From Helicovermis profundi (lineage in GTDB: Bacteria; Bacillota; Clostridia; Peptostreptococcales; Acidaminobacteraceae): a DNA stretch of 64,000 bases. The translations under genes were made by a program, and so were the position numbers. The stretch spans positions 2,986,001-3,050,000 of the forward strand of contig NZ_AP028654.1 of assembly GCF_033097505.1 (NCBI RefSeq), given 5' to 3'. Positions 51,701 to 58,475 of this stretch are shown here, one piece after another; the stretch's first letter is position 1; every line of letters begins with the position of its first letter. The notes below the pieces were generated by a model. That model was given only the letters and a program-made list of their open reading frames with translations. It ran no database searches and was not told the DNA's origin.

Positions 51701-54263
51701 AAAAATCATCTCCTACCATCAATTTTCTATAACTTCCACCAGTAATTTTTATTACTGGATTATGATTTGTAATTTTTATTAAACCAAATTCTTTTGCTAA
51801 TATAAGTGCATTATTTTTATTTACATCGCTTAAATTATTAATTGTAGCCTCTATTGTAATATTTATCGTAGCAACTAGCGCTTCAGACAGATCATTAATA
51901 TCCTTAAGTTCTTCGCTAGTTAAAAGAGTTGAACTTTTTCTTATAGAAGATAACAATTCTACTAATTTAGCTGTCACATCTGATTTTACTCCAAATTTTT
52001 CATTCGAGTATATTCCTGTTTCTGTATTATATGTTTCGCTTCCGATTCCACTCGACATAATAACATCAAATACTTTCTTTAACACTGCTACTTTTGTATG
52101 ACCATAATATTCATACTTATCAAGTTCATCCCGCGTCTCAATAGGAAGAGCATTATACATATTATCCCATAGTATTTTAATTTGATCTTCATATTTGAAG
52201 TATTTTTGATAACCTTCTGCATCATTATCATCTAAAATATTTAATAGTAATTCTTTTGAATTCACCATTGTAGCTATTAAAGACAATACAGCATCATCAG
52301 AAAAACCATATTTTTTTAAAACGTTTTTGGTTGTTTTATCTTTTTGTATACCTTCGTCAATATCGTTTATAATTGATAGTACTTTTATACCTAAAAAAAC
52401 TTTTGATTTTTTAAAACTATTTTTAAAAATATTATTCTCTAAAAGTTTACTATACTTATCAAAACTTCTTGCATAATTTATCTCAGTAAAGTACATCTTT
52501 ACATTTTTTTTATTACCTTCTATTGTTTTAAAGTTTGAAAATAGGCCTTCATTATAGTTCTCAATACGAACACTTATATTTTTTAGATTATTAATACTAA
52601 GAGGTGCTAATGCAAAATCACCTTTTGATGAGTGAGTGATTAATAAATCACCATCATCCCATTTTAAGAATATATCAGAATTTGGCATTAGTATACCTTT
52701 ACTATCTAATGCTAAAATCTTGATTGTAGGTTCTTGAAAATTAACATTTCCAATATCCATTCCACTTGAAAAATCTTTACCGCTCAAATTTATTTTTAAA
52801 GAATTTGCATTAAATTTATCATTTAGCGGAATTACATATAGGTATTTTGCATTATTAATACCTTCCAACTCACTAATGTTTGTAATTAATTTCCCCTGAT
52901 CTATAGTAAATTTTTTCCCATATATTGCACTATTATTTGTAGCAATACAAAGTTCAACTTGACCTGTATATAAGTTGGCGTTTTTATCTAAAACATTCAT
53001 TGTTATTTTAGGTTTTATTCCACTATCATTAGTAACAATTACATCTTTTGTAGTTGAATATTTACCTAAAACTCCAAAGTCAGCGCTTATTTCTAAAGAA
53101 TAATCTCCGCTTTTTATAGGAACATTAAATTTATTCCATACACTCGAAAAACCATCTTGTTTCACTATTTTTTTTGTTTTTTTGTTTTTCCATTTTAAAG
53201 TAAATATATTTTTTTCATTATTACTATTTCTAATATCTAATTTATTTTCATATTGATCTTTAATTTCTAAAATATCTCCAATTCTTATGTTTTCATTAAT
53301 ATCAAATTTATCTTTTGAAATATTTAACATTATATTTTTTCCTAGTGAAATTGTTTTAGAATCTGTATTAAATGGTCCTTTTATAAAATACTCGTAAGCA
53401 AGAACTCCACGATCAATATCTATTTCGATATTTTCTACATCTTTATTTATAACAAGATTATTCATTTCTAAATAAGGATGTATATTTACAGCATAGGCTA
53501 AATTTGTATAAAATTTAGGAGTAGTAAATAAATAAGCACGATCATATAGGTCACCTAAATCAACTGCTAGTTTACATACATTGTTAATCGTAATTACTTG
53601 ACTTGTATTACCTAGACCAGTAACATTATCTAAAAAATAATTTTTTGATTCTCTATACTCTTTATTTTTATCGTGAATATTTAACATATATTTACCATCT
53701 GGTAAATATAATTTATAGGATTCTTCATTTAAACCAACATTAAAATTCCAAAATTCACCTATGTAAAGTCCGCGATTTAAAAAATTTAAATACACAATAA
53801 TAGACACATCACTATTTTTATGAAAATTTGCAGTATCTAATGTGTACACATTAGTTAAATCACTAATATTTTGTGATTTACTTTGTCCATTTTTCGTAAA
53901 TTCCTGAGCAAATTGATAGCAATTTAATCCATTTTTATAAGAATACGTGATAATGAATTTCTTATATTTTGTAAAGTCAAGATTTTTTACTACAAACTCA
54001 TATGAATCATCCGTCTTTTTTGTAAGTTTCATAGGAAGTTCATTTGAATCAAAACTTTTTTCAACATAAACTTTGTCACCTAGGTCCATAATTCCTACAA
54101 CATTCACTTTTTTTATAGCTAATCCATTTGGTTCAGCAGGTATTCCATCAATTTTAAAAGTTATTACACCATCATTTATCTCTGATGGTACAGTTGCAAA
54201 ATTCACTGCACTAAACATAAAGATAAATAAGGTAAAAACCACAACGTACTTTAATTTTTTCAA
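48750..54263 (-). CDS. Giant chimeric SLH surface protein (1837 aa)
   Basis: A signal peptide (ending NFA) leads into a long N-terminal beta-rich region (about 25-620) and a helical part. Two DUF5011/HYR-like Ig domains (about 830-905 and 1174-1245) each have a VEDGEI/KEDGEI and NVD.(N/S)KEGIY pattern. Between them lie an Ig-like module (IKEKYGSK) and a complete SLH triplet (about 1003-1166) of the kind that starts the S-layer protein at 43429. After a Ser/Pro linker (about 1254-1290) and a helical region come a beta module and a second, C-terminal SLH triplet (1661-1837; TRAEFAKLLVTYL, TREDMAVMIAKAY, TRAEAVKIIYEFL). Two SLH triplets in one chain is unusual. It could bridge wall polymer and S-layer. 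Confidence 0.9.
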   Translation of the reverse strand: MKKLKYVVVFTLFIFMFSAVNFATVPSEINDGVITFKIDGIPAEPNGLAIKKVNVVGIMDLGDKVYVEKSFDSNELPMKLTKKTDDSYEFVVKNLDFTKYKKFIITYSYKNGLNCYQFAQEFTKNGQSKSQNISDLTNVYTLDTANFHKNSDVSIIVYLNFLNRGLYIGEFWNFNVGLNEESYKLYLPDGKYMLNIHDKNKEYRESKNYFLDNVTGLGNTSQVITINNVCKLAVDLGDLYDRAYLFTTPKFYTNLAYAVNIHPYLEMNNLVINKDVENIEIDIDRGVLAYEYFIKGPFNTDSKTISLGKNIMLNISKDKFDINENIRIGDILEIKDQYENKLDIRNSNNEKNIFTLKWKNKKTKKIVKQDGFSSVWNKFNVPIKSGDYSLEISADFGVLGKYSTTKDVIVTNDSGIKPKITMNVLDKNANLYTGQVELCIATNNSAIYGKKFTIDQGKLITNISELEGINNAKYLYVIPLNDKFNANSLKINLSGKDFSSGMDIGNVNFQEPTIKILALDSKGILMPNSDIFLKWDDGDLLITHSSKGDFALAPLSINNLKNISVRIENYNEGLFSNFKTIEGNKKNVKMYFTEINYARSFDKYSKLLENNIFKNSFKKSKVFLGIKVLSIINDIDEGIQKDKTTKNVLKKYGFSDDAVLSLIATMVNSKELLLNILDDNDAEGYQKYFKYEDQIKILWDNMYNALPIETRDELDKYEYYGHTKVAVLKKVFDVIMSSGIGSETYNTETGIYSNEKFGVKSDVTAKLVELLSSIRKSSTLLTSEELKDINDLSEALVATINITIEATINNLSDVNKNNALILAKEFGLIKITNHNPVIKITGGSYRKLMVGDDFSSQGVTAIDVEDGEITPKISGNVDTNKEGIYKVVYTATDSDGAKSSKTLTVEVKKISIILSTSTASNKVKVTMNDSFDISKLKISIKEKYGSKLEVPVLKIESDGSNTLLLTTANQNRVLYKITIDCLLNSNNTLVDDDVFIGLGEVSANLQTYLSILGDLGISKNSLSINSMLTREDMIVIFTELMGCDAEAKSYFIPSIFEDISSSIWKRYIAYVYMRGWMNEKGQLTHFKPNSQVTANDIAMYMLKSLGYNPTKATAFKEAKKLGIFYYNDSLKESDNISKRDAEIIASKTLDTNIYGKKTKLSDKLGFISNYKNSNEAPVVTINGEHTITLTVGDKYTEFGASAKDKEDGEIIPVKTGNVDMSKEGIYAIKYTATDALGYKRTAVRIVTVKKARVDNGGSSPVNNSPSGSSTPSSSPSRPSSFSVPPNFAMSNQPTNENTSALNKNDEKAVADISKNLPLKGKKIDNAMQEKIKQKVEALVKNMNKDSLTAKDADKKVIELNKTIKKVIESLNSDKALEVVNNQIDLTNKVLNNTNLDFDSAKTMVKDMISTNVKTLLAKEDINREERDKNTKSVKTDIALMVKKVIKKAATLEIKSEKAINDKSKVTNFKVTKEQMKNIITSSLSAKLDMVKSLNENGLEDVAKEVKQNVNIKLPKVKDDQKTSLKLDEESINKLSEGNVGLTVEAKGVNFILPVSLMKTVKTGLTIESNEVLNTVVGKTNAGKAKPLKTMDLSVGNGGNKVKGQVELSFDISEVAKTDLDSLMIGVLENGRWKKLNYRVEENKIIFTAPHFSIYSLMQYESTFEDIDKNWAKKYIDSLTTKGIVDGKSDIAFDPQGQITRAEFAKLLVTYLKLDDAVNSNFKDVAKDSWYYNVVGIAGINGISAGAKEGDFYPNQAITREDMAVMIAKAYSINNGVDLEGTSDKFGDDALISDYAKKAVYASKSNGIITGYADNTFKPKSTATRAEAVKIIYEFLNK

Positions 54264-54500
54264 TCTGTCTTCCTCCCAATTAACATTATCAACTTTTTAC
54301 AATTTTTTAGAGTTCTAGTAATCCAATTTCTTAAACATTAAAACTCTTAAAAAGCACTTGATTAAATTTTGAATGAAATAAAATACTCCTCAAAAACTAA
54401 AAAAATCATTTATGTTTACATATAGCAATATTGCTAATTTAAAACACAAACAACTAAATTGTACCATTAATAATTTTTTAACGCAATGATTTTTTGTATA

Positions 54501-54509
54501 ATTATAACA
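54501..54509 (-). promoter_or_regulatory. Extended -10 promoter of the giant SLH gene
   Basis: TGTTATAAT on the minus strand lies about 240 nt before the ATG. The long AT-rich leader (54264-54500) shows no ORF. Weaker evidence than for the other surface genes. Confidence 0.35.
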
Positions 54510-54537
54510 TTTTATGAAATCGTTGATTAATATGGTG

Positions 54538-54579
54538 GTTTTTCGACATTTTTCGACATTTTTCGACAAATTTCGATAA
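54538..54579. repeat. Short 10-bp tandem repeat
   Basis: TTTTTCGACA occurs three times in a row, followed by a degenerate fourth unit (AAATTTCGAT). It lies just upstream of the giant SLH gene promoter. Function unknown. Confidence 0.7.
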
Positions 54580-54630
54580 TGTAATTTCGTTTTTCTATAT
54601 GAAAATTAGAAATTATAATCCAGGGGCTGT

Positions 54631-54671
54631 AGAGTTCTTGATTTCCCTCATCAAGGGAATCTTAGAACTCT
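54631..54671. repeat. Stem-loop in the intergenic repeat region
   Basis: AGAGTTCTTGATTTCCCT pairs with AGGGAATCTTAGAACTCT with a few mismatches. A second element follows at 54681-54735, starting GACAAAAGAACGAAAAAC and holding GGTGAGTAAACTCACC. It is a diverged copy of the hairpin at 58391-58454. Confidence 0.65.
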
Positions 54672-54761
54672 TAGCCATCGGACAAAAGAACGAAAAACCT
54701 CTTTCGGTGAGTAAACTCACCTTCGCTGTTTTTTATTTTCCTTTTTAATAAATAATTTTTT

Positions 54762-54824
54762 CAGTGCTGCCCCACCCAAGCTTCGCTTGGCTTTGACGCA
54801 TCATCTTTCTTCAAATATTTGCAG
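54762..54824. repeat. 60-bp intergenic repeat, copy 1
   Basis: The unit contains CCCACCCAAGC-TTC-GCTTGG, a GC-rich hairpin, then TTTGACGCATCATC and TTCTTCAAATATTTG. Copies 2 and 3 are at 58277 and 58337. The IS3-type element sits between copies 1 and 2. Confidence 0.9.
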
Positions 54825-54841
54825 TGGATTGTCAACATTAA

Positions 54842-55479
54842 TTAAGACAGTTTTTTATCAGACATTATAGTTTTATATTCAATGGGTGTTAAATAATCTA
54901 AAGACCCATGAATTCTCTTGTTATTATACCAATTTACGTAATCAAATAACTCTAATTCCAATTCTTCAAAACTCTTAAATATTCTATTAAATGCAAATTC
55001 TGTTTTTATAATTTTATATGTTGCTTCTGCTACTGCGTTATCATAAGGACAGCCTTTTTTGCTCAAAGATCTCTTAATATTAAAATTTAATAATACTTCA
55101 TCTAACAGTTTATTTTTAAATTCACTTCCACGATCTGTATGAAAAATTTCTATATTATGTAATGGCTCTTTTACTCTTGTAAGAGCTTTATATACAAGCT
55201 TTGCAGTCTTATTCTTACCTGCTGCATATCCTACTATTTCACGATTAAATAAATCTAATATTAGGCATATATAATTCCATTTACCATTTACATTAACGTA
55301 AGTTAAATCACTTACTACTACTTCAAGACACTTTTTGTCATCAAACTCTCTTTTAACTAAATTTTCAATTTTATCTTCATTAACTTTTGATTTTGTTACT
55401 TTATATTGCTTAATTGTATATGATGAAATAAGGTTGTATTTTTTCATTATTTTGCCTATTTTCTTTCTTGAAGCTATCA
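54842..55479 (-). pseudogene. IS3-family transposase orfB, 3' part (DDE domain)
   Basis: This carries the integrase core: SDLTYV with the first Asp, HTDRGSEFKN with the second, and NAVAEATYKIIKTE with the Glu. It ends with YNNKRIHGSLDYLTPIEY. All three catalytic residues are present. Its natural 5' end is separated by the IS1634-like insertion; the present frame gains an ATG (55495) from the end of that insertion, so a short N-truncated protein might still be made. Overlapping 30 residues are duplicated in the 5' part. Confidence 0.9.
55390..55479. repeat. 90-bp target-site duplication, left copy
   Basis: This 90-bp stretch of orfB is repeated without a mismatch at 57563-57652, on the other side of the IS1634-like element. 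Confidence 0.95.
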
Positions 55480-55556
55480 CCTGACTTTGGAACATAAATT
55501 TGCAACTAATAATGAGTTATTGTTGATATTTCAATATTTCTCATTATTTTTTTGTA

Positions 55557-55590
55557 TTTCTTTCCTCACAACTTGCCGTGAGGAAAGAAA
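55557..55590. promoter_or_regulatory. Hairpin upstream of the IS1634-like transposase
   Basis: TTTCTTTCCTCAC pairs perfectly with GTGAGGAAAGAAA around 8 nt. It ends just before a TATAAT box (55597 onward) and the RBS. It may block read-through transcription or translation from outside, as in other IS elements. Confidence 0.7.
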
Positions 55591-55621
55591 TGATGTATAA
55601 TATATATAAAGGAGAATATGT

Positions 55622-57472
55622 ATGTATATTAGTAAATCTAAATCAAGAAATGGAAAATATTATATTTCTATTGCTAAAGGGATTAGAAATCCTGAAACTA
55701 AAAAATCAAAAAAAATAATGATTAAAAGCTATGGTTCACATGACTTAAATTCAAAAGAAGGAAAAAAAGCTTTAGCAAAAGCAGAAGTTGATTTAAAAGA
55801 AATGATTAGGTTCGAAAAAGAAGCTAAAGGATTTAAATCATTTAAAGATTTTATAGCTAATCAAAAACTTTCTCTTAATAATAAAAATATTGGCTATTTA
55901 CCATATCTATCAATCTTTAATGAGTTGAAGTTACCTAGATTTTTTAACAAATTAACTAAAGACTCTAAACTAGAGTATAACTTTAGTGATATGATGTTTT
56001 ATCAAATATTAGGACGATTATTTAATCCTGCTAGTAAACATGAAGTAGCTAAAAGAAAAGATGATTTTCTTTATGATTTCAGTTTCATAAATAATGACAA
56101 TATTTACTCAAGTCTAGATGTTTTTTCTGGATTTAATAAACATAAATCAAAAGAATTATCTGAAAAATGTACAGTTATTAATGATATGAATGCTCTTATA
56201 TCAACTGTAGATGATGAAGTTAAAAAGATACTAGAATCAAATATCAACAATACTTTACAAGAGATTGATGTACTTACAGAATCGTATGATGAGAATTTTA
56301 AATTGACTGAAAACAAATTATTTAAGCATCTTAATAAAACTATAGATAAAATTATACCAGAAAGAAATATGTCATTTGCTCTTTATGACTGCACAACTTA
56401 TTACTTTGAGTCATTTATTGAAGATGAACTTAGAGAACGTGGAATGAGTAAAGACAATAAAAGAAATGAAACACAAGTAGTAATGGGATTATTAATTGAT
56501 TCTGATGGGATTCCAATCTCATATAAGCTATTTAGAGGAAATGAACATGAACTTCATACAATGGAAAAGGTTATTGATGATGTCCTCCATAATTATAAAA
56601 TAAAGGATATTGTCATTGTTGCAGATAGAGGCTTAAACTCAAAAAAAAATCTAAAGATGATTAGAGACAAAGGTTTAAATTATATTGTTGGTTCAAAGTC
56701 TAGTTCAGTTCCTGATAAAATTAAAAAGACAAAGTTTGATCAAACTTGGAATATTACATCTGGGAAAGATTCTAAATATAGAAGTGGTTATATCACAGCT
56801 ATTCGAACAGCTTCACATGAAGGTGAAAATTATAAAGAGTTGGTAATCAAGAAATATTCTGATTTATACAAAGAACGTGAAATGATTAAGCAAAAAAAGA
56901 CAATTGAAAAGGCTCAGAAAAATTTAAAAGACTTCACAAAAAATGCAACTGCCAAATCAAAGAGTAGATATTACAAAGCTACTGAAAATCCTAAAGAAAA
57001 AATACTAGTAGAAATAGATGAAGGAAAAATATCAGCAGAACGAGAAAATTTTGGATATTTTTATATAGTTACAAACAAGTTAGCTATGGATCCAGTATCG
57101 ATTATGAAAGCATACAGGTCACTTTATAAAATTGAGGAATCGTTTAGGATATTAAAAACGAACATAGAAGCAAGACCTGTATATCACTTTAAATCAAGAC
57201 GTATTAGATCACATTTCCTTGTTTGTTATGTAGCCCTAGTCCTTCAAAGATTATTGGAATACAAATTAAAGAAGGTTGAAATTAAATTATCAACACATGA
57301 AATAATAAATGGATTATCAAATTTTAAATTAGCTGAAATAGATTATGGAATAGACAAATTGTATATGATATCAGATAAGTTATTAAAAAGTGATATAAAT
57401 AAGAATATATTTAAATTTAAAGATAGTATTACATTTAAGGATACAATTTCAAAAATAATTAATAAAATGTAG
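55622..57472 (+). CDS. IS1634-family transposase
   Basis: 616 residues. The DDE core shows YDCTTYYFES with the first Asp (about residue 257), VADRGLNSKKNL with the second, and YRSLYKIEESFRILKT, the Y-x2-R-x3-E-x6-K signature of the IS4/IS1634 superfamily. AAAGGAG lies before the ATG. The frame is intact with no stops, so it is probably active. It opposes all surrounding genes in direction. Confidence 0.95.
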   Translation: MYISKSKSRNGKYYISIAKGIRNPETKKSKKIMIKSYGSHDLNSKEGKKALAKAEVDLKEMIRFEKEAKGFKSFKDFIANQKLSLNNKNIGYLPYLSIFNELKLPRFFNKLTKDSKLEYNFSDMMFYQILGRLFNPASKHEVAKRKDDFLYDFSFINNDNIYSSLDVFSGFNKHKSKELSEKCTVINDMNALISTVDDEVKKILESNINNTLQEIDVLTESYDENFKLTENKLFKHLNKTIDKIIPERNMSFALYDCTTYYFESFIEDELRERGMSKDNKRNETQVVMGLLIDSDGIPISYKLFRGNEHELHTMEKVIDDVLHNYKIKDIVIVADRGLNSKKNLKMIRDKGLNYIVGSKSSSVPDKIKKTKFDQTWNITSGKDSKYRSGYITAIRTASHEGENYKELVIKKYSDLYKEREMIKQKKTIEKAQKNLKDFTKNATAKSKSRYYKATENPKEKILVEIDEGKISAERENFGYFYIVTNKLAMDPVSIMKAYRSLYKIEESFRILKTNIEARPVYHFKSRRIRSHFLVCYVALVLQRLLEYKLKKVEIKLSTHEIINGLSNFKLAEIDYGIDKLYMISDKLLKSDINKNIFKFKDSITFKDTISKIINKM

Positions 57473-57492
57473 TGAGTTTTGCACAAAACTTA

Positions 57493-57537
57493 AAAATGCT
57501 ATAAACCTTGATTTTCAAGTGATTATAGCATTTTTTT
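57493..57537 (+). terminator. Terminator of the IS1634-like transposase
   Basis: AAAATGCTATAA pairs with TTATAGCATTTT around an 18-nt loop, followed by a run of T. It lies 20 bp after the transposase stop and within the right end of the element. Confidence 0.85.
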
Positions 57538-57557
57538 AGTTAAATGATGTTCCAAAG

Positions 57558-57812
57558 TCAGGATTTTGTTACTTTATATTGCTTAATTGTATATGATGAA
57601 ATAAGGTTGTATTTTTTCATTATTTTGCCTATTTTCTTTCTTGAAGCTATCATATTTACTTTTGAAAGTTCTTTTTTTATTTTTCTTGTACCATAGGCTT
57701 TTCTATTACTTTTGAAAATTTCTATAATTCTATTTTCTAAAATACTATCTATTTTTATTGTTTTTTTTTCGTAATAATAAGTTGACCTTGCTATTTTAAG
57801 AACCTTACACAT
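57558..57812 (-). pseudogene. IS3-family transposase orfB, 5' part
   Basis: The N-terminal part of orfB with MCKVLKIARSTYYYEKK and SNRKAYGTRKIKKELSK, the usual HTH_21 region. It ends in the 90-bp duplication, after which the IS1634-like element follows. The reading frame is open further upstream to about 57870 without an ATG (TKIAVINANKDRYSISA), so orfB may normally start there or arise by frameshifting from orfA. Confidence 0.9.
57563..57652. repeat. 90-bp target-site duplication, right copy
   Basis: Identical to 55390-55479; see the IS1634-like element. Confidence 0.95.
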
Positions 57813-57924
57813 GGCGCTAATACTGTACCTATCTTTATTTGCATTTATTACTGCTATTTTCGTCCCATTATTAGCGCCGCTTGCTTTTAAGTGATTTCTA
57901 GGTGCTTTAGCACCTTAGAGGAAC

Positions 57925-58185
57925 TTATCCTTTAGGGCAAATATCATTTTCCATTTTTAACTGTTGGTTTTCTTTTCGTAATTTATCAAGTTCTTTATCT
58001 TCATCACTTTTATTATCTTTAGCTTTAAATGATCCAGTAGTATTATAGTCTGTAATCCATTTATAAACAGTAGAACGTGCTATATTGTATTCATTTACAA
58101 CTTCTATTTGCGGTTTACCATTTTTAATTAAATTAACTATCTGAACTTTAAATTCATCTGTATAATGCTTATTTTTTTTTGACAT
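57925..58185 (-). CDS. IS3-family transposase orfA
   Basis: 86 residues: a helix-turn-helix of the HTH_Tnp_1 type (YTDEFKVQIVNLIKNGKPQ, then NIARSTVYKWI) and a leucine-zipper-like end (LDKLRKENQQLKMEND). It binds the element's ends with OrfB. The C-terminus ends CPKG instead of the common LKQA-type end. A perfect hairpin AGGTGC-TTTA-GCACCT lies just after the stop (57900-57915), possibly involved in orfA/orfB frameshifting. Confidence 0.9.
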   Translation of the reverse strand: MSKKNKHYTDEFKVQIVNLIKNGKPQIEVVNEYNIARSTVYKWITDYNTTGSFKAKDNKSDEDKELDKLRKENQQLKMENDICPKG

Positions 58186-58276
58186 GATTACCTCCGTTTT
58201 CTAATTATTTTTAGTTTATCATGTCCGAGTATTTGTTGTCTAATTAAGTATATCCTATCCATTCTTCAAATATTTG

Positions 58277-58374
58277 CAGTGCCGCCCCACCCAAGCTTCG
58301 CTTGGCTTTGACGCATCATCTTTCTTCAAATATTTGCAGTGCCGCCCCACCCAAGCTTCGCTTGGCTTTGACGC
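58277..58374. repeat. 60-bp intergenic repeat, copies 2 and 3
   Basis: Copy 2 (58277-58336) and the partial copy 3 (58337-58374) are identical over their common length. Copy 3 then leads into GGGCA-TTC-TGCCC (58375-58387), a small perfect hairpin. Confidence 0.92.
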
Positions 58375-58390
58375 GGGCATTCTGCCCTAT

Positions 58391-58454
58391 GACAAAAGGA
58401 ACGAAAATCGCTTTTGGTGAATAAATTCACCTCACTCTTTTCGTTCCTTTTGTC
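58391..58454. terminator. Long nested hairpin downstream of the five-repeat SLH gene
   Basis: GACAAAAGGAACGAAAA pairs perfectly with TTTTCGTTCCTTTTGTC; inside, GGTGAATAAATTCACC forms a second stem. It begins 22 bp past the stop at 58476. There is no classical U-run, so it may be an RNA stabiliser or part of the intergenic repeat family. A diverged copy lies at 54681-54735. Confidence 0.65.
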
Positions 58455-58475
58455 GCACTGCTTTTTTTCTTCGCG

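Larger units (their letters stand above)
55480..57562 (+). mobile_element. IS1634-like insertion sequence, intact
   Basis: 2083 bp bounded by perfect 16-bp inverted repeats (CCTGACTTTGGAACAT at 55480-55495 and ATGTTCCAAAGTCAGG at 57547-57562). It has one intact transposase gene, and 90-bp identical direct repeats on both sides. IS1634 of Mycoplasma mycoides is known to make long, variable direct repeats, so the size agrees with the family. The identical repeats point to a recent insertion. Confidence 0.93.
54825..58261 (-). mobile_element. IS3-family (IS150-like) element, interrupted
   Basis: The ends carry imperfect inverted repeats: TGGATTGTCAACATTAATTA at 54825 and, on the other strand from 58261, TGGATAGGATATACTTAATT. 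Inside are orfA (57925-58185) and an orfB cut in two by a second IS. An 18-bp direct repeat (TTCTTCAAATATTTGCAG) flanks it at 54807-54824 and 58262-58279, longer than the usual 3-5 bp. Removing the element and one repeat copy restores the 60-bp array exactly. Broken orfB makes this copy inactive by itself. Confidence 0.85.

Noticed and set aside
54842-55495. Stand-alone integrase gene starting at the ATG at 55495
   Set aside because: The first codons come from the end of the IS1634-like element; the natural gene continues in the duplicated 90 bp at 57563-57812. It is better treated as the 3' part of a broken orfB.
54762-58374. 60-bp repeats as a CRISPR array
   Set aside because: The copies are directly adjacent without unique spacers, and no cas genes are present.
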